64,000 nt of DNA from Pseudoalteromonas piscicida (GCF_000238315.3 NZ_CP011924.1:1962501-2026500), one strand, 5' to 3'. Shown: positions 7,210-18,271, numbered from the stretch's first letter. Notes: a model not told the origin generated them from the sequence alone. A program made the numbers and translations.

Positions 7210-10134
7210 TTAGAACGTGTAAGAAGCACTTAAAGACAAAGTACGTCCGTAGATGTCAAAGAATTCACCATCATCATATGTATCAGGAGTTCTTGGAGGC
7301 TTAACGTCAAACAAGTTCTTAACACGAGCCGTTACTGTGAAATCTTCAGTAATATCAACACCAGCACGCACTTCAACTCGAGTATACGAAGACACATCGT
7401 TATAATTATTTGTTTCAGGCGTCCAGTCATTACGATCATTTACAGTAGCAGAGCGGTAGTTAACTGTTGCACCTACGAAATAAGTATCAGCCTGATATTT
7501 AATGTTTAGTCGGCCTTTCACACGAGGTGTACCAACTTCACCTGTGTAAATACGATAGTCTTCTAAACGACCAGTTGTATTTTCATCAGATAAAATATTA
7601 TAAGTCGCAGTAAGTCCAGTAACAATCTCACCACCTAGTGCATCAAAGCGATATTGAGATTCAAAATCAACACCTTTTCTGTTGATTACTGCAGCATTCA
7701 GTGCTCTTTGATAGAATTCTGTGATTTCGCGAGTATTTGGGTCACGAATAACGTTAGGGCAGAACGGATTATCAAGTGATTCTGATTCATAGCAAAGTTC
7801 AATTACTTCTTCGTCGAAAGTTGCTAACGCACCAGAGATCTCAAATTCCCAATAATCTAGTGTAATATCAAAGCCTTCAATCTGGCTTGGTGAATAAGCA
7901 AAACCAACCGTTAAATCTTGAGACACTTCGTTCTCTAAATCTGGGTTACCATCAATATAACCTTTCAGTGAACCACCAGTTCTCCACTCTTGCGAAGGCT
8001 GGAAGTCGACTGGTACGCCATCAGCCGCACAGTTTTTCTTAATGTTATCGATATAACGAGATGTTGAGCTGCTAATTGACTCTGCGGTACATACGTCAGA
8101 TCTTGTACCATAAGTTGTTGACTTATTTGTAAACAACTGACCTAAGTCTGGAGCACGTACAGATTTAGAGCGTGTAGCACGGAATGATAATTCATCATTC
8201 ACAGTGTAGTTTACACCTAATTTCCAAGCGTTATCACTACCTGTTACAGAATAATCCATGTAACGATACGCAGTTTCGAGAGTCAGGTCTTGAATGTACT
8301 CCATATCTGTAATTAGTGGGATAGAGAATTCTACCGATGCTTCAGTTACAGAAATGTCTGCTTTAAAAGGCTGACTTGAATTGTTAAAGATCGTACCCGC
8401 TTGCATATTTTCGCTAGGAGTCGCTTCAGATTCGTTCTTTCTACGCTCTAGTGAGATTGCAGTTGAAAGTGGACCTGCAGGTAATTCGTATACAACACCA
8501 TCGACAGTCACACCTGCAGAATACATTTCAGCGCTACGTACGTTAGACGCTTCAGTAAGAATGTAGCTTGCTTGTTCTGCTGTCAGATCCTGAATGTTCA
8601 TTACATTCAATGGAGTACAACCTGCTAAAGCACCAACAACATTGCCATCTGCATCTCTGTCCGCACAAACAACATTGCCGTCAAGAAGTACAGCGTCAAC
8701 AGCATTTGCTAGGTTTTGAGTGTATACTTCACCTTTCCAAACTGATTCGTTTTCGTTTTTACCATATTGAACATAGGCATTGTAAGCCCAATCATCAGTA
8801 ATTAAACCATCAACACCAATACTGAAGTTCAATGACTCACGGTCTTGCGTAAACTCACGGTTACCTAGCTTATCTGACATTTGGTAAAGTGTTACGCTGG
8901 AAACAGGGCTAACTTCACCATCTGCGTTCTCATAGTTATCAAGCAAGTCTTTCATATCTTGCTTCATATAAGCATTGTCACGACGAATAGTATGTCTGTG
9001 GAAAGATGGTGATGACTCTGTTGCTGACTCTGACTTACCGTAGAAAACACCAGCAGTTAGTCTATGCTCATCAGCAAAGCGGTACTCGAAGTTTGTACCA
9101 AAAGTGATGCGCTCCAACGGCGTATTAAAGAATTCACGATAACCATGACGAATACCATCACCAGGGTTTTCATCTGTCTCGACGTAGTTTAATACTGGGT
9201 TTGCTGGATCAAAGTCAGGTAAACGTCCTTCGCCATAGTCAAAGCTTCTAATGTTGCCATTTGAATCGAATGTGTAGTTACGGTTATCAATCGTATCAGC
9301 ATTAAATGGGCCTAGTAAGAAGTTACCTTGACTTGCATATAGTGCATAACCTTCACGACGTTCGTGAGAAAGCATACGTGGAATGAAGTCTGTATCTGTC
9401 TTATTTGCTGGATTTCTAAATGTTTCTACAGGCGTTCTGAAGAAATCACGATCCATCTTAGCTAGCGATTTTGCGTCGTTGTATTCTAGTGTAGAGATAA
9501 AGCTGAAATCGCTTCCCTCGTAGCCACCAGTAATTGAGATACTATCACGCTCACCACCAGATTGTTGTGGACGACGCGTATCTAATTGAACTTTAACACC
9601 GTCGAAAGAATTCTTAGTAACGATGTTAACAACACCTGCAACAGCATCTGCACCATATACAGCAGATGCACCACCAGTTGTTACTTCAATTCTGTCGATC
9701 ATTGACGCTGGAATGTTATTTAAATCAACGGCATTATTTGTCGGACCTGAGCCAACAAAACGACGGCCATCAACCAAAACTAGTGTACGGCTAGACCCTA
9801 GGTTACGAAGGTTATAAGTGTTCAAACCACTCGCATAAATAGTATTTGTTGTTGTTTCTGGAGAGTTACCAACTTCACCAGCAGGTAAGTCGCGTAAAAG
9901 GTCATTTACGTTTGTAATACCTTGAGCAACTAATTGCTCGCCTGTAATTACTGTCACAGGTGTTGGAGATGTTAAGCCTTGACGCTTGATTTTTGAACCT
10001 GTTACTTGAATGCGCTCTACACCTGCTTCTGAATTTTCTTCAGCTAGCGCAGATGAACTTGCTACTGCAGCGGTAGCAGCTGCACCGAAAGCGATTGCTA
10101 AACGAACAGCTTTGCTTACTTTATTATTCAACAT
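7210..10134 (-). CDS. TonB-dependent receptor, ~974 residues
   Basis: Signal peptide at residues 1-31 (MLNNKVSKAVRLAIAFGAAA..SALAEE). It is followed by VERIQVTGSKIKRQG, the TonB-box/plug entry common in Alteromonadales receptors. The plug domain (~50-180) contains PTPVTVITGEQL, NLRNLGSSRTLVLVDGRR and GGASAVYGADAVAGVVNIVTK. The rest is a 22-strand barrel type sequence ending in LSLSASYTF. This subclass often takes up oligopeptides or glycans, but the substrate cannot be read from sequence. The ATG follows GGATCA. It is paralogous to the next receptor upstream, and the two lie in tandem on the minus strand but ~500 bp apart, so they are probably separate units. Confidence 0.9.
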   Translation of the reverse strand: MLNNKVSKAVRLAIAFGAAATAAVASSSALAEENSEAGVERIQVTGSKIKRQGLTSPTPVTVITGEQLVAQGITNVNDLLRDLPAGEVGNSPETTTNTIYASGLNTYNLRNLGSSRTLVLVDGRRFVGSGPTNNAVDLNNIPASMIDRIEVTTGGASAVYGADAVAGVVNIVTKNSFDGVKVQLDTRRPQQSGGERDSISITGGYEGSDFSFISTLEYNDAKSLAKMDRDFFRTPVETFRNPANKTDTDFIPRMLSHERREGYALYASQGNFLLGPFNADTIDNRNYTFDSNGNIRSFDYGEGRLPDFDPANPVLNYVETDENPGDGIRHGYREFFNTPLERITFGTNFEYRFADEHRLTAGVFYGKSESATESSPSFHRHTIRRDNAYMKQDMKDLLDNYENADGEVSPVSSVTLYQMSDKLGNREFTQDRESLNFSIGVDGLITDDWAYNAYVQYGKNENESVWKGEVYTQNLANAVDAVLLDGNVVCADRDADGNVVGALAGCTPLNVMNIQDLTAEQASYILTEASNVRSAEMYSAGVTVDGVVYELPAGPLSTAISLERRKNESEATPSENMQAGTIFNNSSQPFKADISVTEASVEFSIPLITDMEYIQDLTLETAYRYMDYSVTGSDNAWKLGVNYTVNDELSFRATRSKSVRAPDLGQLFTNKSTTYGTRSDVCTAESISSSTSRYIDNIKKNCAADGVPVDFQPSQEWRTGGSLKGYIDGNPDLENEVSQDLTVGFAYSPSQIEGFDITLDYWEFEISGALATFDEEVIELCYESESLDNPFCPNVIRDPNTREITEFYQRALNAAVINRKGVDFESQYRFDALGGEIVTGLTATYNILSDENTTGRLEDYRIYTGEVGTPRVKGRLNIKYQADTYFVGATVNYRSATVNDRNDWTPETNNYNDVSSYTRVEVRAGVDITEDFTVTARVKNLFDVKPPRTPDTYDDGEFFDIYGRTLSLSASYTF

Positions 10135-10582
10135 GATTGATCCCTGATTTTATTTTTATGTATAAAAAAACCTATTTAAAAACAACACCTTAAACACACT
10201 TAGATATCATTTTCAGAGTTGGTTAAGTTATCGTATCGATGGTTATACTACTTTTAGTACCAACATAGGGTCAACAATCATTTCATAAAATAAACCCAAA
10301 AAGGCATAATTTTAACATTAAATCCCACTTTTCCCTTTTGTTTTCATGGTGTTATAAATATAAAAATAAGTTCACTTTTTTTATCACTTTTGTAATTCAT
10401 CGCAAAAAAGCACACTTCACGCAACAATAAAAGCACAAACACTACATTTACACACAGTAATGAGTAACATTCGATAAACATAGAAAATTCATATCTACAA
10501 TAAAATAAACACGCATCAAAGAATTTGTTATAAATTGGGTGGGGTTACTACAAGAAGAGGCAAGCTCGAGTGGGAAATTAAA
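10135..10582. other. Intergenic region between the two receptors
   Basis: About 450 bp of AT-rich sequence holding the upstream control region of the 7210-10134 receptor. No ORF with coding character, no repeat and no confident operator was seen. A long 5' leader is possible. Confidence 0.4.
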
Positions 10583-10608
10583 AAATCGACCTCAACAGAG
10601 GCCGATTT
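10583..10608 (-). terminator. Terminator of the second TonB receptor
   Basis: Stem AAATCGACCTC / GAGGCCGATTT with loop AACA and one mismatch. On the minus strand it is followed by a T-rich run (the complement of the A-run at 10576-10585). It lies 24 bp beyond the receptor stop codon. Confidence 0.8.
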
Positions 10609-10631
10609 GGGTCAAAATTGCTAAATTTCGG

Positions 10632-13499
10632 TTAGAACTTCTGAGTTATACCTAAGAAGAACTGACGTCCGAATAGCTTGAAGTTACTTTCGTCAGTGTT
10701 CGCGTTGAACGCTGTTTCGATATAAGGAGGTAGTTCGTCTGTTAGGTTGCGAATACCTGCTTGCACCGTTGTGTTTGTATCAAATGAGTATTGTGCCGTT
10801 AAATCGTGGTACACGTACGAATCAACTTTAGCAACTAAACCTGCTAATGAATCATAGTTATCACGCTTAATGTAAGTTAGATCACCGTACTCAAGACCAG
10901 ACTGGTAGTTTGCAGCCCACACAACACGTAGGTTGTCTAGGTCATAACGTAAATTGAATAAGATTTTGTCTTCAAAGTAAGATGTATCATCTTCAAACCT
11001 ACCAACTAAATCTTCAACAATAAATGTACCCGTTTCACCATCAAAGTTTTCTTCGCCACGCTCTAGGAAGTGAGTCCATGATACGCTAGCTACAAATGCA
11101 CCGAAGTCTGTGTCAAATGAATAGTTCACATCAAGGTCGATACCACGAGCAGTCATGCTTTGTAAGTTTGTTGTACGACTGTCTACACGGTCAACTGAGC
11201 CATCAAAGCCACGTGAGATTTTTGCACACATATCTTCGATAAGACCGGCATAACAACCCTGCAGAATATCATCAGTTGCTAGAGAACCAATTTTACCGTC
11301 AATGTTGATATCCCAATAATCAATAGTAATACCTAAGTTTTCAACAAAGTCAGGAGCCCAAACAAAACCGATAGTGAATGTTTCACCTTCTTCAGATTGA
11401 ACACCTGTGTTGCCGCCTAAACGTGTACGAACTTGCGCATCAGCACTGTTGTGGCCGCCAGCTGGAGCACCCATTTCAAGACATTTAGCCTGACCCGCTG
11501 CAGATAAACCACCAATGTTTGCCGCAGAACACGGATCTGAAGCGCTTTCAAATGAATCAAGCTCTGGCGAATACAAATCGCTTAGTGTTGGTTCACGATA
11601 TACTTCGGAATAGTTTGCACGGAACTTTAAGCCATCAAAAATGTTTGACTCAATTTTAGCCATCCAAGAGAAGTTTGAACCCGTTGTGCTAAAGTCGTCA
11701 TAGCGTGCACCTAGCGTCAAATCTGCGGATTCAACACCTAAATCACGCACTAATGGGATTAAGAACTCTGCTGATGCAGCTGTGTAGTTCTTAGATAGAC
11801 CTGTTAGTGGCTTGCTGGTGTTACCAGTCACTGAATCAAAGAACTTACCGGAATCATTTACTTGTTCAAACTCAGTGGTGTAATACTCAAGGCCAAATGC
11901 ACTTGAAACATACCCTGCTGGAACTTCAAATAGCTCACCAAACACGTCTACACGAACTTGGTGGAATGAATCATTGTAGTGATCGCCTAGTGGTGCAGTA
12001 ATGTAATCAAGCATCTCTTGAGTCACAGTACCAGGGCCACCAAATACATTTAACGATACACAATCAGAAATAGGTGCGTCAGGCGTACCACATACCACAT
12101 TGCCAGCGTCATCTTTGAATGATGGACCTAAAGCTTTTGCTAGGTGTGGGCCGTAAAGCTGACCAAAGTCAGTATCTTGAAGGCTATTTGCACCATAGTT
12201 GTAGTAAGCATCGAACTGCCAGTTGTCGTTAATTGCGCCCTTTAGACCTGCAACTTGTTGGAAACGTACATAATCTTGTTCAAAGTAACGACCACCTTCA
12301 AGCATACGACGACGAGAGCGATAAACATCTTCACCGAATGGGTTGTAGTAGTTATCAGCTGATACACCGTTAGCCGTCGAACCATTTGAAAGAGTAACTA
12401 CATAGCCTGGATCATAGGCTGTGTCGAAAGGTACAGCCGCAAGTTCCTGTTTTGAAGTACGCTTATTGATGCGTGTTTCTGTATATACAACAAGGTCATC
12501 GTTTAATTCAAATGAAGTATCAACAAAGAAGTTAATCACTTCAAAAGGTGTTTGCATTAAGTTTACTGGGTTGTAGTTGTAAGTATCGTTTACTTCACCA
12601 CCGCCGACAAATGGACGCATGTCACTTAGAGAAGGCTTACCGTCGCCACCACTTGGGCATTTATCGTTAGTAAAGTTACCTTTACCTTCAACGTAGAAAT
12701 TACCACAAGGAGTAGAACCCGAACCTAAAATGAATACGTTCGCATTGTCACCATCTGGGATTAAACCGTTCTCGTAAAAACTCTTAGCACCTTCTTCTGA
12801 AAGCACCTGCCAAGGATACTGGAAGAAGTTAACGTCTTTCACATCACCCTGATAGATTGGATCCTGCTTGGTATAATCGAAACCTACTGTGATATGGCCT
12901 GCATCGAACTCTTTACCACCAACTAGTTGGAAGCTTTGCTCTTTACCACCACTAAACATGTCATACCAAGACGTTGTTGCTTTAACTTCAACACCAGTAA
13001 GTTCTTTTTTGGTGATGATGTTTACAACACCAGCCATTGCTGAAGAACCATATGCAACCGAAGCACCATCTTTTAGAATTTCGATACGGTCGATCATTGC
13101 AGCAGGAATATTCTGGAAGTCTGAGCTTACAGGCTTACGACCGTTGATAAGTACTAGCGTACGCTCTGAACCTAGACCACGTAGTTCTACGAATACACCA
13201 CCACTACCGCCGTTGTTACGCGTTGTTGTTGCTGGCGATCCAGACATAACTGGGTTTGATTGAACAAATTCACCAACGTTGCTGATACCCATATCGCCTA
13301 GCGCTTCGCCGCCGATAACTGTGATTGGAGCAGTAGATTCAAGGTCAGTGCGTTTTAAGCGAGAACCTGTAACTTCAATGCGCTCAACGCTTTTCGCGCC
13401 TTCTTCTTCAGCAACTGCATTGGTTGCAAACACGGCAGCGCTAGCGCCACCAAACGCGATCGCTAAGCGAACCGCCTTAGTTAACTTATTGTTTAGCAT
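10632..13499 (-). CDS. TonB-dependent receptor, ~955 residues
   Basis: The start is taken at the ATG giving MLNNKLTKAVRLAIAFGGAS, which matches the neighbouring paralogue; a GTG three codons upstream is the alternative. The signal peptide ends near AVAEE, followed by VERIEVTGSRLKRTDLES. The plug contains PITVIGGEAL, ELRGLGSERTLVLINGRK and YGSSAMAGVVNIITKK. The barrel carries the late segment EEGETFTIGFVWAPDF..DYWDINIDG shared with the paralogue, and it ends LFGRQFFLGITQKF. Outer-membrane active transporter; substrate unknown. Probably monocistronic, with its own terminator. Confidence 0.9.
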   Translation of the reverse strand: MLNNKLTKAVRLAIAFGGASAAVFATNAVAEEEGAKSVERIEVTGSRLKRTDLESTAPITVIGGEALGDMGISNVGEFVQSNPVMSGSPATTTRNNGGSGGVFVELRGLGSERTLVLINGRKPVSSDFQNIPAAMIDRIEILKDGASVAYGSSAMAGVVNIITKKELTGVEVKATTSWYDMFSGGKEQSFQLVGGKEFDAGHITVGFDYTKQDPIYQGDVKDVNFFQYPWQVLSEEGAKSFYENGLIPDGDNANVFILGSGSTPCGNFYVEGKGNFTNDKCPSGGDGKPSLSDMRPFVGGGEVNDTYNYNPVNLMQTPFEVINFFVDTSFELNDDLVVYTETRINKRTSKQELAAVPFDTAYDPGYVVTLSNGSTANGVSADNYYNPFGEDVYRSRRRMLEGGRYFEQDYVRFQQVAGLKGAINDNWQFDAYYNYGANSLQDTDFGQLYGPHLAKALGPSFKDDAGNVVCGTPDAPISDCVSLNVFGGPGTVTQEMLDYITAPLGDHYNDSFHQVRVDVFGELFEVPAGYVSSAFGLEYYTTEFEQVNDSGKFFDSVTGNTSKPLTGLSKNYTAASAEFLIPLVRDLGVESADLTLGARYDDFSTTGSNFSWMAKIESNIFDGLKFRANYSEVYREPTLSDLYSPELDSFESASDPCSAANIGGLSAAGQAKCLEMGAPAGGHNSADAQVRTRLGGNTGVQSEEGETFTIGFVWAPDFVENLGITIDYWDINIDGKIGSLATDDILQGCYAGLIEDMCAKISRGFDGSVDRVDSRTTNLQSMTARGIDLDVNYSFDTDFGAFVASVSWTHFLERGEENFDGETGTFIVEDLVGRFEDDTSYFEDKILFNLRYDLDNLRVVWAANYQSGLEYGDLTYIKRDNYDSLAGLVAKVDSYVYHDLTAQYSFDTNTTVQAGIRNLTDELPPYIETAFNANTDESNFKLFGRQFFLGITQKF

Positions 13500-13879
13500 G
13501 TGAATCACCCTGGATTGTTTTATTGTAAACAGCTTGTATTAATTATTATTTTGTTGCCTTGTTAATTTCTAAAATAGCAACATTAGGGGCAAGATATTAA
13601 ACAAACTCCAGACCAATGATCAAGGTTAATTATACTGTTTTTTGCAATTACCAATTTAAGGCACAACAAAAACAAACCACAACAAGCTGAATTAAAAGAA
13701 TAAAATATACTTTCAATTGAAATCAAAATCGAAAAATCCTCAAAAACGAAACAATAGAGCAATAAACGAGCAAAGGAGGGAGTTTTAGTTAACAAAAAGG
13801 GAACTTTATTTTAGTGTATTTAACTGACTAATTAATTTTAAGAGTGGAGGACGCAGAAAGTTTGATAGCACGATCTCAA
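13500..13879. other. Intergenic region between the receptor and the polB 3' fragment
   Basis: 380 bp, AT-rich. It contains the upstream region of the minus-strand receptor and the sequence downstream of polB. A 70-codon minus-strand frame at 13583-13795 has no start signal, no family resemblance and low-complexity composition, and was not called. Confidence 0.4.
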
Positions 13880-15538
13880 TTAAAGCAAATCGAAACTTTG
13901 CTGCCCATCTGAGCGAATTGATAGCTTAGAAGCATTGGGAAGCATCTGATATATAGGCAGAATTTGCTTTTCAACGTATTGATAATAATCAATATCTACG
14001 AGCTTGCCTTGCTGCGCAAACTTGGGTCCATCGGTACTTAAATAGTACGGTATTTGTGCCCCCTTTTTGGCGGTTTGCAACAATCCATCTTCGATAGCCT
14101 GTTTCGCCGTTTTTACTTGGGGAGGGATATTTTTTGTATATAGTTCAACAGACTTACCAAGCTTCTTTTTATAAACGAGTTTTTCGTCTACTTTTCCAGC
14201 GAAAATCTCATTTATGTATTGGTGGGTGATCTCAACGGTGTCGAGCCCATCAAACAGCGCGCGAATAATTGCTTGTTGATATTCCTTTGCAATTTCCGTC
14301 CAATCACTACGCACGGTCTCCATTCCTTTAAAAACCAGCTTTTGCTTACCAAGCTCGGTGATCTGCCCAACATATCGCTTTTTAGAGCCGACTTCTTGGC
14401 CACGAATGGTGGGCATAAAGAAAGGGCTATAATGTGTTTCAAACTCTATTTCTAAATGGCTGTGAAGGCCAAAGCTGTCCATCAGCAGTGCGCGCCAGCG
14501 CTCGTTGATTTCCATCATCAACTGCTTGCCGATTGTTTGGCACGCTTCGCTACTCAAAGGCTCAGGTAAACAGACGAAAGTTGAGTCGGTATCGCCGTAG
14601 ATCACTTCATATCCAAGCTGTTCAACCCAGGTTCGCGTTTGCTGCATAATCTGATGACCGCGCATCGTTATCGAGCTCGCAAGACGAGGGTCGTAAAACC
14701 GACACCCCTTAGACCCAAGTACGCCGTACAAACTGTTCATGATGATTTTTATCGCCTGCGAGAGCATCATGTCTTTGTCTAATTTAGCTTGTTCACGTGC
14801 GCTGGAAAGCGCTGCGACTAAACCCGGTAAATGATGTTCCGTGCGACTAAATTTACCTTTATTAAAGCCATCTATGGCATGTTCAGGATGCTGTAATCCT
14901 TCTATTAACCCCATCGGATCAATACAAAAAGTGCGAATAATTGAGGGGTAGAGGCTTTTGAAATCGAGTACCAAAATATTTTGGTAGAGGCCCGGCTTTG
15001 AGTCCATGACATAACCGCCGGGACTGTCAAAGTTAATGCCATGCTCAGATAAATTTGGTGCAATGTAACCACTACGGTGCAGTAACGGTAAATACAAGTT
15101 AGTAAACGCAGCGACTGAGCCGCCCATTTTCTCGAGTTCCAGTCCCGTCAACTGAGTTCGAGCGAGAGCAAAGTCAAGCAAGTTAAGTTTACTAAAAATG
15201 TCGAGCACCAATTGACAATCTTGTAAGTTGTAAGCTGCGAGCGCCGGTTTATCATGATGAAACTGCCTGATGATTTCCTCAAGCCTGTCATCCTGTGCGA
15301 TAAGCTTGGAAGTACCCAAAATCTTCTCAGCTACAAAGCTCAGTTTAAATGTTTCAAAATGATAGGTCGCATTTTTCATCATATCGATGCCATCTAGCAT
15401 CACTCTCCCCGGAATAAATACCCGGGTATAGTTACCTTTGAAGGTCGACATCGCTCCGCCATCTCGTCCTATCGCAAGTGCAACGCCGTTAGCCTGTGCG
15501 CGTTCCACAAGTATTGCGGCATCGAACTCAATCACGTT
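13880..15538 (-). pseudogene. polB: polB (DNA polymerase II), 3' fragment cut by the island
   Basis: Last ~550 codons of host DNA polymerase II. They carry the end of the exonuclease domain and the whole B-family polymerase domain: DFKSLYPSIIR (motif A), KIIMNSLYGVLG (motif B), YGDTDSTFV (motif C), and a C-terminal QQSFDLL that fits a beta-clamp-binding motif. The fragment starts at ..NV-IEFDAAILVE, exactly where the distal 5' fragment at 40002-40696 stops (LIGWNV), so one intact gene has been split by a ~24.5-kb insertion. A GTG at 15535 could in principle start translation, but the product would lack the N-terminal and most of the proofreading domain. Confidence 0.93.
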
Positions 15539-15729
15539 TTTATCTGTAGGGAATTTGTTGACTTTAGAATTATTAAAAAGAAAAATACCAAAATATACAT
15601 AAACTTAATTGCTCATCTCTAGGGTCGATGGTGCTAATACTGAGGAGTCAACGTTGACTTATTTATTACTAGGTAGAATGACTGCTAAAATTTGTAAACT
15701 AGATAAATTTAGAGAATTTGTTGACCTTA
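15534..15729. promoter_or_regulatory. Island left end with repeated GTTGAC boxes
   Basis: The core ACGTT (15534-15538) is followed by GAATTTGTTGACTTTA at 15551-15566, a perfect palindrome AGTCAACGTTGACT at 15646-15659, and a second near-identical direct copy GAATTTGTTGACCTTA at 15714-15729. The same box recurs near the other island end (39937-39948 and, inverted, 39963-39974). Spaced repeats at both termini are what recombinase-binding end sequences look like; the binding protein is inferred to be the island recombinase set. Confidence 0.6.
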
Positions 15730-15785
15730 ATTCAATTCATATTAAAAACTTATAGGACAGTAAAGTATTCACAAAAGTCTAGAAG

Positions 15786-15808
15786 GGCCAAGTTAGTTGA
15801 CCACTACA
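15786..15808. repeat. Solitary end of an IS3-type element
   Basis: GGCCAAGTTAGTTGACCACTACA is nearly the same as the right terminal inverted repeat of the complete IS at 30202-31466 (GGCCAAAATTAGTTGACCACTACA). No transposase frame is left beside it, so it is a relic. It lies ~100 bp upstream of the island polB and could affect its promoter. The rest of 15730-15910 shows nothing else. Confidence 0.6.
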
Positions 15809-15910
15809 TACCCTCTAATTACCCGATATTAAAATCCCCCCCTTTTGTCCAAGGATTTTTGATATCATCATCAAGGTAGAAATACATTTCAAAGTAATTC
15901 AGGTAGTCGA

Positions 15911-18271
15911 TTGAACATCAATGATGGTTTTATTTTAACCCAGCAAGCAAAAGACAAAGGCGACAGAACAGTTATCGAGCTTTGGATTTCAACTCTTCAC
16001 GGGCCCGTAAAGCTTGAGATTGAGGGAGAGCGCCCAACCTTTTTTATCGAAATTAGCGATGTCCAAAGAGCTAGGACATTATTCATCTATCAAAGCATCA
16101 AGTTTGAAATAAAACCTTTACCTCTGAAAACGTTTCAAAATTACTCTGTCGCAGCTTGTTACTTCTCGACTATTCGGGATGCTAATAAAGCTGTCAAAAT
16201 CCTTGAACAGAACAGCGTCGTTGTTTACGAAAGTGATATTCGCCTTTCTGACAGATATTTGATGGAAAGATTTATTAAAGGAAGTATTGAGTTTACAGGA
16301 CATCAAGTCATACATCGTGATCACAGCTTTATTTCTGCCTACAAATGTCGCCCTGGACATTTCAGACCAAGCTTGTGTGTAGTATCTCTTGATGTTGAGT
16401 GTTCAGAGAATGGGGCTCTCTATTCTGTTGGGCTGGATTGCGAAAGGGATAGCCGAGTAATTATGATTGGCCAACCTGAGCCAGCGGAGACACCGATACA
16501 ATGGGTAAAAGATGAATCATCTCTTTTGCTCGCGCTCAACAAATGGTTTCAGCTATTCGATCCTGATGTCATCATTGGCTGGAACATTATAGATTTCGAC
16601 TTTCGCCTGTTAGACCAACGCGCCTTAAATAATAAATTATCACTGGCCATTGGTCGTAAAAACAGTAATGCATTTTTTCGTTCAGGTAATAACCAAAAAG
16701 GCTTTATTACAATCCCAGGACGAGTTGTAATCGATGGTATAGATATGCTCAAAACAGCGACCTACCATTTCCGCTCTTGGTCTCTCGAATCCGTCTCACA
16801 AGACTTGTTAGGTGAAGGCAAAATTATTCGAAATAAAAATGACCAAATGGAAGAGATAAATGAAATGTTTCTCTCGGACAAGCCTTTACTCGCCACGTAC
16901 AATCTCCAAGACTGTATTTTAGTCAATAAAATCTTTGAAAAAACCCACCTGTTAGATTTTGCAATAGAACGTTCCTGCTTGACCGGCCTTGAATTAGATC
17001 GCGTCGGTGGCTCGGTCGCAGCATTCACTAACCTATACCTACCACAGCTACATCGTGCGGGTTATATAGCTCCCAATATGCACCCAGAAGATTGGACTGC
17101 TTCTCCGGGGGGGTATGTTATGGACTCCATTCCTGGACTATATGATTCAGTTATAGTTCTTGACTATAAGAGCCTTTATCCTGCAATTATTCGTTCATTC
17201 CTTATTGATCCGGTTGGACTCATAGAAGGGCTTAAACTGCCTGTGGGCAATACAAAAGATAGTGCTATCAAGGGGTTCCGTGGTGGACAGTTTCATAGAA
17301 CAAAGCATTTTTTACCTCAAATGGTAAAAGATATTTGGCAAGCTCGTGACCAAGCAAAGAAAAGTAATGAACATGCGTTTTCTCAAGCTTTAAAAATTAT
17401 TATGAACTCCTTCTATGGTGTGTTGGGCTCTTCAGGCTGCCGCTTCTTTGATACTCGTTTGGCTTCAAGTATTACTATGCGCGGGCACGAAATAATGAAA
17501 ACTACTAAGCGACTGATAGAAGAGCAAGGCTACGAGGTTATCTACGGCGATACTGACTCAATTTTTGTCGCTCTTAATAGAGCCCATTCTGATCGACAAG
17601 CTGATAATATTGGCAAGAAGCTCATTAAAAAAATAAATGTTTGGTGGAAACAAGAGCTAAAGCAACGTTTTGGGACTAACTCATTTTTGGAGTTAGAGTA
17701 TGAAACACATTACCGTAAATTTTTGATGCCAACGATTCGCGGCTCAGAAGCTGGGTCAAAAAAGCGCTATGCCGGATTAGTAAGTAAAGGAAACGGTGAG
17801 CAAATTGTCTTTAAAGGTCTTGAAAGTGCTCGTTCAGACTGGACGCTTCTCGCTCAAGAGTTTCAGAAAAACCTTTATATGATGGTATTTCATAACCAAA
17901 ATCCATGTGATTATGTGAGAAACATAGTTGAACGAACCCACATGGGCGAATTTGATCACATGTTGACTTATGAGAAGCGGTTACGGAGACGATTGCATGA
18001 GTACGAAAAAAATGTCCCACCTCAAGTTCGTGCGGCACGGATAGCTGATGAAAAAAACGCACAATTAGGACGACCGCTGCAGTACCAAAACCGAGGCCGT
18101 ATCGAGTATTTAATAACTATCAATGGTCCAGAACCAAAAGAGTTTTTGGAAAGCTCTATTGACTATCAACACTATGTAGATAAACAGCTTAAGCCTATTG
18201 CTGAGGCTATCTTACCTTTTGTTGGCTACAGCTTTAAGCAACTTATTGAGCCTCAATTAGGGCTTTTTTAA
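15911..18271 (+). CDS. polB: Island-borne complete DNA polymerase II (B family)
   Basis: 786 residues, the length of E. coli Pol II (783), and complete. N-terminal domain; exonuclease motif SLDVECSE with D161/E163; DVIIGWNIIDFDFRLL near 222; EVYG-type polymerase motifs DYKSLYP (from D418), KIIMNSFYGVLG, and YGDTDS (D547, D549); conserved late block YEKRLRRRLHEYEKNVPPQVRAAR; C-terminal QLGLF clamp-binding motif as in E. coli. No in-frame ATG precedes the open frame, so TTG at 15911, after a weak AGG, is the likely start. It runs opposite to the disrupted host gene and is clearly divergent from it, so it is an imported orthologue and not a duplicate. Pol II does translesion and repair synthesis, so it can replace the lost host function. 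Confidence 0.93.
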   Translation: MNINDGFILTQQAKDKGDRTVIELWISTLHGPVKLEIEGERPTFFIEISDVQRARTLFIYQSIKFEIKPLPLKTFQNYSVAACYFSTIRDANKAVKILEQNSVVVYESDIRLSDRYLMERFIKGSIEFTGHQVIHRDHSFISAYKCRPGHFRPSLCVVSLDVECSENGALYSVGLDCERDSRVIMIGQPEPAETPIQWVKDESSLLLALNKWFQLFDPDVIIGWNIIDFDFRLLDQRALNNKLSLAIGRKNSNAFFRSGNNQKGFITIPGRVVIDGIDMLKTATYHFRSWSLESVSQDLLGEGKIIRNKNDQMEEINEMFLSDKPLLATYNLQDCILVNKIFEKTHLLDFAIERSCLTGLELDRVGGSVAAFTNLYLPQLHRAGYIAPNMHPEDWTASPGGYVMDSIPGLYDSVIVLDYKSLYPAIIRSFLIDPVGLIEGLKLPVGNTKDSAIKGFRGGQFHRTKHFLPQMVKDIWQARDQAKKSNEHAFSQALKIIMNSFYGVLGSSGCRFFDTRLASSITMRGHEIMKTTKRLIEEQGYEVIYGDTDSIFVALNRAHSDRQADNIGKKLIKKINVWWKQELKQRFGTNSFLELEYETHYRKFLMPTIRGSEAGSKKRYAGLVSKGNGEQIVFKGLESARSDWTLLAQEFQKNLYMMVFHNQNPCDYVRNIVERTHMGEFDHMLTYEKRLRRRLHEYEKNVPPQVRAARIADEKNAQLGRPLQYQNRGRIEYLITINGPEPKEFLESSIDYQHYVDKQLKPIAEAILPFVGYSFKQLIEPQLGLF

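Noticed and set aside
13583-13795. 70-codon minus-strand frame between the receptor and polB
   Set aside because: AT-rich by-product with no family resemblance, no ribosome site and no conserved neighbour.
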